From Paractinoplanes toevensis (lineage in GTDB: Bacteria > Actinomycetota > Actinomycetes > Mycobacteriales > Micromonosporaceae), in the NCBI RefSeq assembly GCF_018332695.1, contig NZ_BOQN01000128.1, positions 1 to 64,000 on the forward strand: a stretch of 64,000 bases of DNA. Direction: 5' to 3'. The translations under genes and the position numbers were made by a program. A model generated the notes under the pieces. The model ran no database searches. It was not told where the DNA came from and saw nothing but the letters and a program-made list of their open reading frames with translations. Positions 35,123 to 43,989 of this stretch are shown one piece after another. Position 1 is the first letter of the stretch; each line of letters begins with the position of its first letter.

Positions 35123-35725
35123 TCACGCCTGGCGTTCCCTGGCCATGTAGTCGGCGTACCAGACCGGCCACTCCGCATCGGCCTGGCCGGTCTCCTCCTC
35201 GTGCTTGCCGTGCGCCGCGGCCGCGTCCCGCAGCGCCGCCTCGAGGTCGCGGGCGTTGCGGTAGACGACCTCCTCGACCCGGCCGGGCAGGCGGGTGGTG
35301 ACCTCCTGCAGCACGTACTCGTTGCCGTCCGGGTCGGTGAAGGTCAGGAACGAGCCGTACGAGGGGCGGCCCGGCGCGATGCCCGGCACCCGGTCCTTGG
35401 TGCCGGCGTGGTGGAAGACGCCGCCCGCGTCGTGGAAGATCTCGCTGGGCTCGACCCCCTTGGCGACCAGCTCGGCGCGGGCCGCCTCGATGTCCTCCAC
35501 CACGAACTGCAGGCCGCGCACCGAGCCCGGGGCCGCGTCGGTGACCTCGGAGTTGCCGAGCAGGATCGACGCCGTGGAGCCGGGCGGGGTGAAGTGCACG
35601 AGGCGGAAACCACCGTCGCCGCTGTAGTCGATGTCCTCCCGGAAACCCAGGTTGCGGTAGAAGGCCTTGGCCCGGTCGAGGTCGCTGACCGGCACCACAA
35701 TGACCTCGAGCTTGAAGTCCACCAT
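35123..35725 (-). CDS. VOC/glyoxalase-fold family protein
   Basis: The 200-residue product starts at an ATG after GGAGGAAC. The first 125 residues form a VOC domain with VSDLDRAKAFYRNLGF, an FHDAGGVFHH loop and a closing SFLTFTDPDGNEYVLQEV. A charged helical tail of about 65 residues follows (EEVVYRNARDLEAALRDAAAAHGKHE), which is unusual for the family. The fold binds metals in dioxygenases and glyoxalases, or drugs in resistance proteins. The substrate is unknown. Confidence 0.85.
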   Translation of the reverse strand: MVDFKLEVIVVPVSDLDRAKAFYRNLGFREDIDYSGDGGFRLVHFTPPGSTASILLGNSEVTDAAPGSVRGLQFVVEDIEAARAELVAKGVEPSEIFHDAGGVFHHAGTKDRVPGIAPGRPSYGSFLTFTDPDGNEYVLQEVTTRLPGRVEEVVYRNARDLEAALRDAAAAHGKHEEETGQADAEWPVWYADYMARERQA

Positions 35726-35812
35726 CGTTCCTCCTTGTGTCTGCTGGAGAAACCATCGCCCACCGGACCCGGGCGTCGCCCCAGGGACAGTCCCTGGTCA
35801 ACTGCGCTGGTC

Positions 35813-37177
35813 TCACATGGCCAGGGAGTTGAACAGGTAGAGCCACACCTCGCTGCGGGTGGGGAACGACGGGATGGCGTGCCGCAGCCGGCGCAGCGGG
35901 ATCTCGCCGACGATGGCGATCGTGGCGGCCTGCAGGAAGTCGGCCACCTCGGAGCCGGTGAAGGTGGCGCCGACCAGCACGCCCTTCTCCTCGTCGACGA
36001 CGAAACGGCAGGTCCCGGTGCCGCCGCCGGTGAACGAACCACCCGCGTTGGCCTCGGTGCCGACGTTGATCACCCGCGTCTTCAGGCCCGCCTTCTCCGC
36101 CCCGGCCGCGGTGTAGCCGACCGCCGCCACCTGTGGCTCGGTGAAGATCACCCGCGGGCTGCCGTGGCCGTCGGCCAGGTGCTGCTCGACCATGTCGCGG
36201 CCCTGGATGTCCTCGGCGGCGATGGCCGCCTGGTACTTCGCCATGTGGGTGAACAGGGCGCGCCCGTTGAGGTCGCCGATCACGTACAGCCAGTCGTGGC
36301 CGGGCACCCGCATCCGGTCGTCGACGCTCACGTAGCCGTCGGTCCGCACGCCGACCGTGTCGAGACCGAGGCGCGCCGACTGCGGGGTGCGGCCCGCGGC
36401 GACCAGCACCTGGTCGGCCGTGACGGTGGAACCGTCGGCCAGCACCACGGTGACCTGGTCGCCGTCGCGGCGCACCGACTTCGCGGTCTGCCCGGTGCGG
36501 ATGTCGACGCCCTGCGCGGTCAGCGACTCGGTGACCTGTACGCAGGCGAATTCCTCCTCGCGCGACAGGAGCCGGTGCTCGCCCTCGACCAGGGTCACCC
36601 GGGTGCCGAACGAGGCGTACGCCTGGGTCATCTCGGCCCCGACCACGCCGCCGCCGATCACGATCAGTGACGCCGGGATGTCCTTGGCGGTGGTGGCCTC
36701 CCGGTTGGTCCACGGGTTCGCCTCGGCCAGCCCGGAGATGTCCGGGATGGTCGGCGTGGTGCCGCCGGCCAGGATCACGCCCTTGCGCGCCTCGAGGACC
36801 TCGTCGCCGACCACCACCCGCTTCTCGCCGTCCAGCCGGCCCCACCCGCGGAACAGCCGCACCCCGCGGTCGGTCAGCCACGGCACCTGGCCGCTGTCGT
36901 CCAGGTTGTTGATGATCTCGTCCCGGTGCCGCAGCACGGCCGCCACGTCGAGCGGTCCGGTCACCGCCTCGCGGACCCCCGGAACCCGGCGCGCCTCGGC
37001 GAGCAGCGCACCCGGGCGCAGCAGCGACTTCGACGGCATGCACGCGTAGTAGGAACACTCGCCGCCGACCAGGTCGGCCTCGACGATCGCCACCGACAGC
37101 CCCGCCTCGGCGAGCCGGCCCGCCGCGACCTCCCCGCCCGGGCCCGCCCCGACGACCACCACATCAAAAGTCTGCAT
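35813..37177 (-). CDS. FAD-dependent pyridine nucleotide-disulfide oxidoreductase
   Basis: The 454-residue protein begins MQTFDVVVVGAGPGGEVAAG. It has a CxxxxC redox pair in GGECSYYACMPSK, a second nucleotide fold at IVIGGGVVGAEMTQ and a dimer domain. The order is that of dihydrolipoamide or mercuric reductases. The usual C-terminal HPTxSE is FPTRSE here, so the catalytic histidine is lost while the glutamate is kept. This variant recurs in actinobacterial homologues of unknown function, as I recall. GGAGGG directly touches the ATG, an odd ribosome-site spacing. It is divergent from the AI-2E gene. Confidence 0.88.
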   Translation of the reverse strand: MQTFDVVVVGAGPGGEVAAGRLAEAGLSVAIVEADLVGGECSYYACMPSKSLLRPGALLAEARRVPGVREAVTGPLDVAAVLRHRDEIINNLDDSGQVPWLTDRGVRLFRGWGRLDGEKRVVVGDEVLEARKGVILAGGTTPTIPDISGLAEANPWTNREATTAKDIPASLIVIGGGVVGAEMTQAYASFGTRVTLVEGEHRLLSREEEFACVQVTESLTAQGVDIRTGQTAKSVRRDGDQVTVVLADGSTVTADQVLVAAGRTPQSARLGLDTVGVRTDGYVSVDDRMRVPGHDWLYVIGDLNGRALFTHMAKYQAAIAAEDIQGRDMVEQHLADGHGSPRVIFTEPQVAAVGYTAAGAEKAGLKTRVINVGTEANAGGSFTGGGTGTCRFVVDEEKGVLVGATFTGSEVADFLQAATIAIVGEIPLRRLRHAIPSFPTRSEVWLYLFNSLAM

Positions 37178-37228
37178 CCCTCCATGATCCTGGGTTGGGC
37201 CGCGCGGCGGGAACTTAGGGTGAGGTTC

Positions 37229-38329
37229 ATGCCCGTTCTGAGCACCGCGAGGAGCCGCACCGCGGTGCGCACCGCGGCACGCCTGTCGGCCGAGATGCTG
37301 CTGATCCTGCTGATGACCGCGGTGACGCTGTGGATCCTGGGCAAGATGTGGTCGGTGGTGTGGCCGCTGACGGTCGCCCTGCTGATCACCACCCTGACCT
37401 GGCCGCCGGCCCGGTTCCTGCGCCGGCACGGCTGGAAGCCCGCCCTCGCCGCGGCGACCGTGACGGTGGCGTTCCTGCTGCTGGCGGCCGGCATCCTGGT
37501 CGGCATCGCGGTGCCGGTGGCGGCCCAGTCCGACGAGCTCGCCGACGGAGTCGTCGACGGCATCCAGCAACTGCGCGACTGGGCGGCCGGGCCACCGCTG
37601 AACATCGGCGACGACCAGATCACCTCGGCCATCGACAGCGCCGTCGCGAAACTGCAGAGCTCGATCGGCGACATCGTCAACGCCACCGTCACCGGCGTCG
37701 GCACGATCGTGAACGCGGTGGTGGTGACCGTCCTCGCGCTGTTCCTGATGTTCTTCTTCCTCAAGGACGGCCCGCGCTTCCTGCCCTGGCTGACCCGTCA
37801 GGTGCCCGGCCGGCTGGCCCGCGACCTGCCCGAGGTGGCCGGGCGCGCCTGGAACACGCTCGGGGCGTTCGTGCGTTCGCAGGCGTTCGTCGGCCTGCTC
37901 GACGCCGTCTTCATCGGCCTGGGGCTGTGGATCGTCGGGGTGCCGCTCGTCCTGCCGCTGGCCGTGCTCACCTTCGTGACCGCGTTCGTCCCGATCGTCG
38001 GCGCCCTGTTCGCGGGGTTCGTAGCCGTACTCATCGCCCTGGTCTTCAAGGGGTTGACCAGCGCTCTGATCGTGCTGGGCATCATCGTGCTGGTGCAGCA
38101 GCTGGAGGGGAACGTCTTCCAGCCCATGGTGCAGAGCCGCGGCCTCGGCCTGCACGCGGCCGTGGTGCTGCTGGCCGTGACGCTCGGCGGCAGCCTGGCC
38201 GGCATCGTCGGCAGCCTCCTCGCCGTGCCGGTCGCCGCGGTGCTCGCCACCGCCTGGGACTACGTCCGCGAACAGCTCAGCGACCCGGACCCGCCGGACG
38301 AGCAGGCGGTCCTCCTCCCGGGCGAATGA
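37229..38329 (+). CDS. AI-2E family transporter
   Basis: The 366-residue protein has about eight membrane helices and a central exported helical segment (residues 95-150). FFLKDGPRFLPWL and the C-terminal LEGNVFQPMVQSRGLGLHAAVVLLAVTLGG are family hallmarks (PF01594). Members have been linked to autoinducer-2 export or sodium/proton exchange; the substrate here is not known. TAGGGT lies seven bases before the ATG, and GAGG also precedes it, so it may be read with or without a leader. Confidence 0.9.
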   Translation: MPVLSTARSRTAVRTAARLSAEMLLILLMTAVTLWILGKMWSVVWPLTVALLITTLTWPPARFLRRHGWKPALAAATVTVAFLLLAAGILVGIAVPVAAQSDELADGVVDGIQQLRDWAAGPPLNIGDDQITSAIDSAVAKLQSSIGDIVNATVTGVGTIVNAVVVTVLALFLMFFFLKDGPRFLPWLTRQVPGRLARDLPEVAGRAWNTLGAFVRSQAFVGLLDAVFIGLGLWIVGVPLVLPLAVLTFVTAFVPIVGALFAGFVAVLIALVFKGLTSALIVLGIIVLVQQLEGNVFQPMVQSRGLGLHAAVVLLAVTLGGSLAGIVGSLLAVPVAAVLATAWDYVREQLSDPDPPDEQAVLLPGE

Positions 38330-38399
38330 AATGTCCTCATCCCCGGCCGGTGTGCGATGGTCCATTTATGGGCGTCCACGGGTCGGGGAGGCAGCACCG

Positions 38400-40313
38400 G
38401 TGAGCGTTTCCAGCAAGGCGAAGCCGTCGGACGCCATGCCGGAGACGGTCCTGCCCGAGCTGCGGCCGTCCTGGTGGGAGACCGGGCTGCGGGCGCGGGC
38501 CTCGACCGGGCTGGTCGGCGTGTTCACCGAGCTGCCCGGGCTGACGGTCAAGGCGGTCCGGGTGGCGTGGCGGGCCGACCGGTTCCGGACCGCCGCGGTC
38601 GCGGTGGCCACCGTCGGCGCGGGCGCGATGGCGGCGTTCGGGCTGCTCGCCACCCAGCGGGTGCTGATCGAGCTGTTCGCGGGCGGGCCCACCCCCGACC
38701 GGGTGCGGGCGGCTCTGCCCGCACTGGTGTGGCTGGCCGTGGCGAGCGCGGTGCGCGGCACCCTCGGCATGGTGGTCGGGTACGCGCTGAACGGGCTGAA
38801 ACCCCGGGTGCACCAGGTTGCCGAGCGGGAACTGTTCGAGCACACCACGGCGGTGTCGCTGACCGCCTTCGACGACGACGGCTTCAACGAGGGCATGGAA
38901 CGCGCGACCCGGGGCAGCGAGGCCGCGATCGAGCTGGTGCAGGACACCATGAACCTGTTCGCCGGCCTGGTCAGCCTGCTCGCGGTGACCGTCGCGGTGG
39001 TGGCGATCAACCCGTTGCTGCTGCTCGCGCTGCTGGTGGCGACCGTCCCGACGGCGTACGCGGCGCTGCGCGCGGGACACGAGCGGTTCAAGACCTATCT
39101 GGCCAGCTCGACCCGGCGGCGCCGGCAGTGGGTGCTGCAGACCCTGATGGCGGAGCGGAAATCGGCGGCCGAGCTCCGGTCGTACGGCCTGCGGGGTTTT
39201 CTTCTCGGGTTGTACGACCGGGTGATGGGCGCGCAGATCGCGGTGGAACTCGCGGTGGCCCGCCGGGCCACCACCACGGTGAGCATCGGCGCGGCGGTCG
39301 GCGGGATCGCCCTCACCGGGGTGTACGTGCTGCTCGGCACGCTGCTGCTGAACGGGCACATCCCGCTCGCCGCCGCGGCCACCTGCGTGGTCGCGGTGCA
39401 GGCCGCCCAGCGCTCGCTCGCGCAGGTGACGTTCCAGGTGGACCGGGTCTACGCGTCCGGGCAGTTCTTCAACGAGTACGTGAAGTTCCTGCGCACCGCG
39501 GACGACTACCTGCCGCCCCGGCCGGCCCCGGACGCGGCGGTGCCCGGCGGATTCGACGAGCTCGGCGTGCACGGTGTCACGCTGCGCTACCCGGAACGGG
39601 ACCGGCCCGCGGTGGAGAACCTGTCGCTGACCCTGCGCACCGGGCAGACGATCGCCCTGGTCGGCGAGAACGGCTCCGGCAAGTCGACGCTGGCCGCGAT
39701 GATCGCCGGCCTGCGCGAGCCGACCGCCGGCCATCTGACCTGGAACGGCCGGCCGTACACCGGCTGGGACAACCGGATGTTGCGCCGGCACATCGCGGTC
39801 GTCCAGCAGGATCACCACAAGTGGCCGTTCAGCGCGGCGACCAACATCGCCATGGGCGACATCGACGCGGCCACCGACCCCGGCCGGATCGAGACCGCGG
39901 CCGCTCTGGCCGCCGCCCACGACATGATCGAGGAGCTTCCGCACGGCTACGACACCCTGCTGGACCGCACCTTCAAGGACGGCCAGGACCTCTCCGGCGG
40001 CCAGTGGCAGCGGATCACCGCGGCCCGCGGCTTCTACCGCGACGCTCCCCTGCTGATCATGGACGAGCCGTCCTCCGCCCTGGACCCGCGCGCCGAGGAC
40101 GCCCTGTTCCAGGCGCTGCGCAGCCGCCAGGGCCGGCGCACCACCATCCTGATCACGCACCGCCTGGCCAACATCATCCACGCCGACCGGATCTACGTCA
40201 TGCACCTCGGCGCCCTGGTCGAGGCGGGCACGCACGCGGACCTGATGGCGGCGGGCGGCCGCTACGCGGAGCTGTTCACCCTGCAGGCCGCCGGCTATCA
40301 GGCCGACCGCTGA
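38400..40313 (+). CDS. ABC exporter with fused membrane and ATPase domains
   Basis: The GTG at 38400 lies eight bases after GGGGAGG and gives 637 residues. Six membrane helices (residues 55-330) precede the nucleotide-binding domain. Walker A is GENGSGKST, the Q-loop VVQQDHHKWP, the signature DLSGGQWQR, Walker B LLIMDEPSSALD and the H-loop LITHRL. It should function as a dimer. The substrate is not evident. A perfect 11-bp stem at 40317-40343 ends the transcript. Confidence 0.92.
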   Translation: MSVSSKAKPSDAMPETVLPELRPSWWETGLRARASTGLVGVFTELPGLTVKAVRVAWRADRFRTAAVAVATVGAGAMAAFGLLATQRVLIELFAGGPTPDRVRAALPALVWLAVASAVRGTLGMVVGYALNGLKPRVHQVAERELFEHTTAVSLTAFDDDGFNEGMERATRGSEAAIELVQDTMNLFAGLVSLLAVTVAVVAINPLLLLALLVATVPTAYAALRAGHERFKTYLASSTRRRRQWVLQTLMAERKSAAELRSYGLRGFLLGLYDRVMGAQIAVELAVARRATTTVSIGAAVGGIALTGVYVLLGTLLLNGHIPLAAAATCVVAVQAAQRSLAQVTFQVDRVYASGQFFNEYVKFLRTADDYLPPRPAPDAAVPGGFDELGVHGVTLRYPERDRPAVENLSLTLRTGQTIALVGENGSGKSTLAAMIAGLREPTAGHLTWNGRPYTGWDNRMLRRHIAVVQQDHHKWPFSAATNIAMGDIDAATDPGRIETAAALAAAHDMIEELPHGYDTLLDRTFKDGQDLSGGQWQRITAARGFYRDAPLLIMDEPSSALDPRAEDALFQALRSRQGRRTTILITHRLANIIHADRIYVMHLGALVEAGTHADLMAAGGRYAELFTLQAAGYQADR

Positions 40314-40316
40314 ACC

Positions 40317-40343
40317 GGCGCGGCCGGCGAGCCCGGCCGCGCC
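40317..40343. terminator. Perfect hairpin between the ABC exporter and the phoX pseudogene
   Basis: GGCGCGGCCGG at 40317-40327 pairs perfectly with CCGGCCGCGCC at 40333-40343 around a five-base loop. It sits between two convergent 3' ends and could serve both. Confidence 0.7.
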
Positions 40344-40353
40344 GATCGGTGGG

Positions 40354-42000
40354 TCAGCTGCCCACCGGGCCGCCGTCGAGGCGCCAGGTGACCACCACGG
40401 CCGGCTTGGCGTAGTCGCAGCGCGTTGCCGTCGGTGGAGATCCACAGGTTGCCGGCGCTGTCGAAGGCGACGTTGTCGGGGCAGGAGATCGGCGAGACCG
40501 CGGCCTTGTCGTAGCCGCCGAAGTAGGTCGACGCGTCGGCCGGGTCGCCGCAGACGATCGGCAGTGACCAGGTGAACGTCGTACCGGTGTGGTCGCCGCT
40601 GTTTCTCGACCAGCTCGAAGATGTGCCCGTGCTTGTTGGCCGACCGCGGGTTGGCCTCGTACATGCCGGGGTTGGTGCCGACCGCCCGGTTGGTGTTGTT
40701 GGTCATCGCCGCGTAGATCTTGCCGGTCTTCAGGCTGGGCTGGACGTCCTCGGGGCGGTCCATCTTGGGGGCGCCGACCTTGTCGCCGGCCAGCCGGGTG
40801 AAGGTGAGCACCTCGGCCGCGGTCATCCCGGGAACGTACGACGTCGTGCCGGACACCAGCCTGATCCATTTGCCGGTGCCGTCGAACGCGCCGTCGGCGG
40901 GCAGCTTGCCGGTGCCGTCGATCTCGGCGGCCGGGCTGTCCCCGGTGACCCGCGCGATGTAGAGGGTGCCCGACTCGAGCAGGGTCAGGTTGTGCCGCCG
41001 GTCGTTCGGCCGGTAGCGGCCGTCCGTGACGAACTTGTAGAGGTAGTCGAACCGCTCGTCGTCACCCATGTACGCGACCACGTGCCCGCTCTTCGCCACG
41101 ATGACGTTGGCGCCCTCGTGCTTGAGCCGGCCCAGCGCGGTGTGCTTGCGCGGCGCCGAGTGCGGGTCGAACGGGTCGACCTCGACGATCCAGCCGGACC
41201 GGTGCGCCTCGTTCGGGTGCTTGGCCAGGTCGAAGCGCTCCTGCGCCCGCTCCCACCTGCGCGACGGGCTCGGATAGCGGGCGGTGGTGGGGATCCCCGT
41301 ACCGGGTGAGGCTCGGTTTGAGGGTTTCGGGGGCCTGGTCGCCGCCGACGAAGTACTGGTTGAAGTTCTCCTCGCCGGACAGCACCGTCCCCCACGGCGT
41401 GACGCCGCCGGAGCAGTTGTTCAGGGTGCCGATGACGGTGGTGCCCTTCGGATCGGCGGCGGTCCGCAGCAGCGGGGAGCCGGCCGCCGGGCCGGTGAGC
41501 CGGAACGGGGTGGCGAGCGCGGTGATCCGGCGGTTGTAGCGGCCTCCGGCCGGTCGCCACCGGCCGGTGTGCCCGACCCGGTGGATCTCCACGACGGACA
41601 GCCCGTGGGCGGCCATGGCCACCCGAAGCCGCTCCACGCTGAGCGCGTCGAGGCTGGTGAAGCCGGGGAACATCAGCTCCTCGTTGGTGTATTCGTGGTT
41701 CACCACGAGCAGTGCCCGGTCGTCGCGGCCGCCGAACGGCAGCACCCCGACGAAGTCGTTGTTGTAGCCGAACTGCTGCGACTGCCGCTGCGCGGTCTGC
41801 TCGGCCAGGTCGAAGGCGGGTGCACCGGGGACGACCGGGTCGCCCCAGCGGATGACCACCGAGGAGTCGTAGCCGTTCGGCACGATCAGGGTGTCGAGCT
41901 GGTTCGGCGGGATCGGCTTGAACGTGAGCGGGCCCGCCCGGCCCGGCTTGTGCGTCGCCACCGGGGCCGCGGCGGCCGCTGCCGCCGGGATCGATGCCGC
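40354..42000 (-). pseudogene. Decayed PhoX-family (DUF839) phosphatase gene
   Basis: Three frames together encode a PhoX-like protein. Frame one gives GRAGPLTFKPIPPN through NCSGGVTPWGTVLSGEEN. One extra G in the run at 41295-41298 moves it to a second frame with SGHVVAYMGDDERFDYLYKF. One extra base at 40602-40604 moves it to a third frame with FGGYDKAAVSPISCPDN and NLWISTDGNAL. Near 40418 the text jumps to YAKPAVVVTWRLDGGPVGS, the normal C-terminus, so roughly 80 residues appear deleted. The 5' end lacks a start and Tat signal, beginning abruptly at AAAAAAAPVATHKP beside the chemoreceptor terminator. Base-call errors alone would not explain the deletion and lost start. Confidence 0.8.
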
Positions 42001-42032
42001 GCCGATACGACATGAACGACCGGTAAACGGGA

Positions 42033-42065
42033 GACGGCCCGACCGGAGATACCGGTCGGGCCGTC
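42033..42065 (-). terminator. Strong terminator of the second chemoreceptor
   Basis: GACGGCCCGACCGG at 42033-42046 pairs perfectly with CCGGTCGGGCCGTC at 42052-42065, a 14-bp stem with a five-base loop. It starts 12 bases after the stop codon. Confidence 0.8.
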
Positions 42066-42077
42066 GCAAAAGGTCGG

Positions 42078-43724
42078 TCAGAGGCGGAAGCGCCCGATGA
42101 CCTGCTGCAGCTCCGAGCTGATGCCCGCCAGTTCCTGCACCGCCCCGGTCGCCTCGGCCAGGGTGGCCGTGGTGGTCTGGGTGGCGTTGGCGACACCGGC
42201 GATGGTGCCGGCGATCTCGGTGCTGCCGGCGGCCGCGTCGCTGACGCTGCGGCTCATCTCGCCGGTGGTGGCGGTCTGCTCCTCCACCGCCGAGGCGATG
42301 GTCAGCTGGTAGTCGTTGATCCGGGCGATGATCCCGGAGATCTCGCCGATCGCGACGACCGCGTTGGCGGTGTCGGCCTGGATGGCATCCACCCGGCGGG
42401 AGATGTCCTCGGTGGCCTTCGCCGTCTCCTGGGCGAGGTCCTTGACCTCGCTGGCGACCACGGCGAAACCCTTGCCGGACTCGCCGGCCCGGGCCGCCTC
42501 GATGGTGGCGTTCAGGGCGAGCAGGTTGGTCTGCTCGGCGATCGCGGTGATCGCCTTGACCACGTTGCCGATCTCCGCGCTGGACACGCCCAGCTTGGTC
42601 ACCGTGGCGTTGGTGTGCTCGGCGACGCCGACCGCCTCAGAGGCCACCCGGGCCGCCTCGTTCGCGCTCTCCGCGATCTCCCGGATGGACAGACCCATCT
42701 CGTCACTGCCGGCCGCGACCGTGCTGACGTTGGTGGACACCGTGCCGGCCGCGACCGCGACCGCGTCGGCCTGGGTGGCGGCCTCCTGAGCGGAGACCCC
42801 GATCCGCTCGGTGGTGCCGGTGAGCCGGTCGGTGCTGCGGCCCAGGGCCTGCGAGCTGTCGGTGAGGTGGCCGACCATGTCGCGGAGGCCGTCGCGGGCC
42901 TCGTTGACGGCGACCGCCATCGCGCCGAGCTCGTCGCGGGACTGCACCTCGGCGGCGACCGACAGGTCACCCTGGGCGACCGCACCGAGCGACTCGGAGA
43001 CGCTGGCCAGCTGGCGCATGATGAGCCGGCAGACGAAGATCGCCAGGCCGAGCGCGACCAGCAGGGCCACCGCCATGATGATGATCAGCTGGTTCCGGGC
43101 GTCCTGGTAGGACTTCTCGGCGTGGGCGGTCATCGCGGCCGCCTCGGACTCCTCGGTCTCCTGCAGCGTGACGATCGCGCTCTTCAGATCGGTCTGGGTC
43201 TGCCGCCACACCGTGGCGATCTTGTCGCCGGTCGGGGTGTCGAAGCCGCTCGGCGCCGCCTCGTGGAAGACCAGCACGTTGCGCAGGACCTGGTAGTAGT
43301 CGAACGTCTCGGCGAGCGACGTCGCGGCGGCGGTGCTGCTCGCCGAACCGGCGGCGAGTTGCCGGTATGCGGTCAGGGCCGTCTCGAACGCCGCGTCGGC
43401 GGTCTTCGTCTGGGTGACGTAGGTGTCCTTGCCGGTGGGGATCAGGGCGTAGAGCCACATGCCCTGGAAGCTGTCGGCGGAGGCGCCCCGCATCGTGCTG
43501 AGCTGCACGAGCGCGTCGACGTGCCGCGCCTTCATGGTCTTGATGTCGTCGTTGAGGCTGTTCATCCGGCTGATCCCGAACACCCCGATGCCGAGCGCCG
43601 CCACCGCGACGATCAGCACCGACACGTAGATCTTCGTGCCGACGCGGAAGTCGGCGAGCTTGCCGGCCAGCGGGTTCCGCTTCGCGGTTACCTGCACTGT
43701 CCGCGGTATTGCTTTCGCGCCCAT
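42078..43724 (-). CDS. Methyl-accepting chemotaxis protein
   Basis: The 548-residue receptor starts at an ATG after GAAGGG. A membrane helix lies near residues 31-52, then a helical sensor of about 155 residues, a second helix near 215-235, a HAMP domain to about 290 and the signalling coiled coil. The hairpin tip reads IAEQTNLLALNATIEAARAG, identical to the receptor at 4808-6436. The sensor differs, so the ligand is probably different. A CTCA-N16-GCCGATCA element 38 bp upstream suggests flagellar sigma control. A perfect hairpin ends the gene. Confidence 0.93.
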   Translation of the reverse strand: MGAKAIPRTVQVTAKRNPLAGKLADFRVGTKIYVSVLIVAVAALGIGVFGISRMNSLNDDIKTMKARHVDALVQLSTMRGASADSFQGMWLYALIPTGKDTYVTQTKTADAAFETALTAYRQLAAGSASSTAAATSLAETFDYYQVLRNVLVFHEAAPSGFDTPTGDKIATVWRQTQTDLKSAIVTLQETEESEAAAMTAHAEKSYQDARNQLIIIMAVALLVALGLAIFVCRLIMRQLASVSESLGAVAQGDLSVAAEVQSRDELGAMAVAVNEARDGLRDMVGHLTDSSQALGRSTDRLTGTTERIGVSAQEAATQADAVAVAAGTVSTNVSTVAAGSDEMGLSIREIAESANEAARVASEAVGVAEHTNATVTKLGVSSAEIGNVVKAITAIAEQTNLLALNATIEAARAGESGKGFAVVASEVKDLAQETAKATEDISRRVDAIQADTANAVVAIGEISGIIARINDYQLTIASAVEEQTATTGEMSRSVSDAAAGSTEIAGTIAGVANATQTTTATLAEATGAVQELAGISSELQQVIGRFRL

Positions 43725-43761
43725 TAGAACCCTTCAGTGACCACTCGGCTTGGTGCCGTAG

Positions 43762-43789
43762 TGATCGGCAACTGAAGAGCTCGGTTGAG
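43762..43789 (-). promoter_or_regulatory. FliA-type promoter of the second chemoreceptor
   Basis: On the minus strand CTCA (43789-43786), 16 bases, then GCCGATCA (43769-43762). This fits a flagellar sigma consensus of the CTCA-N15/17-GCCGATAA type with one mismatch. It ends 37 bases before the ATG. The same spacing occurs before the other chemoreceptor. Confidence 0.6.
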
Positions 43790-43799
43790 GTATCAGACT

Positions 43800-43989
43800 C
43801 AGGGGGTGGCGGCCGGGTTGCGCCCAGATCCTCCTCGACGACCTTGCCGGCCACCCGGCTGAGCGCCTGGTGCAGGTGGGTCTGCCCGGCCGCCCACGCC
43901 TGGGCCGGGGCCAGGTCGGTGCCGGAGCAACTCGGGGTTCGGCAGCGTGCGCACCCCAGCCCGCACTGCGCCGACCGGGTCGAGGTCAC
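43800..43989 (-). other. Coding-like ORF start without a stop, possible gene remnant
   Basis: A GTG overlaps the stop of the EamA gene as GTGA. About 60 codons follow with the strong G/C third-position bias of real genes (CARCRTPSCSGTDLAPAQAW, then HQALSRVAGKVVEEDLGATRP). The bias then fades into the promoter region and no stop occurs before the chemoreceptor start. This looks like a gene truncated at its 3' end. I recognise no family. Confidence 0.3.
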
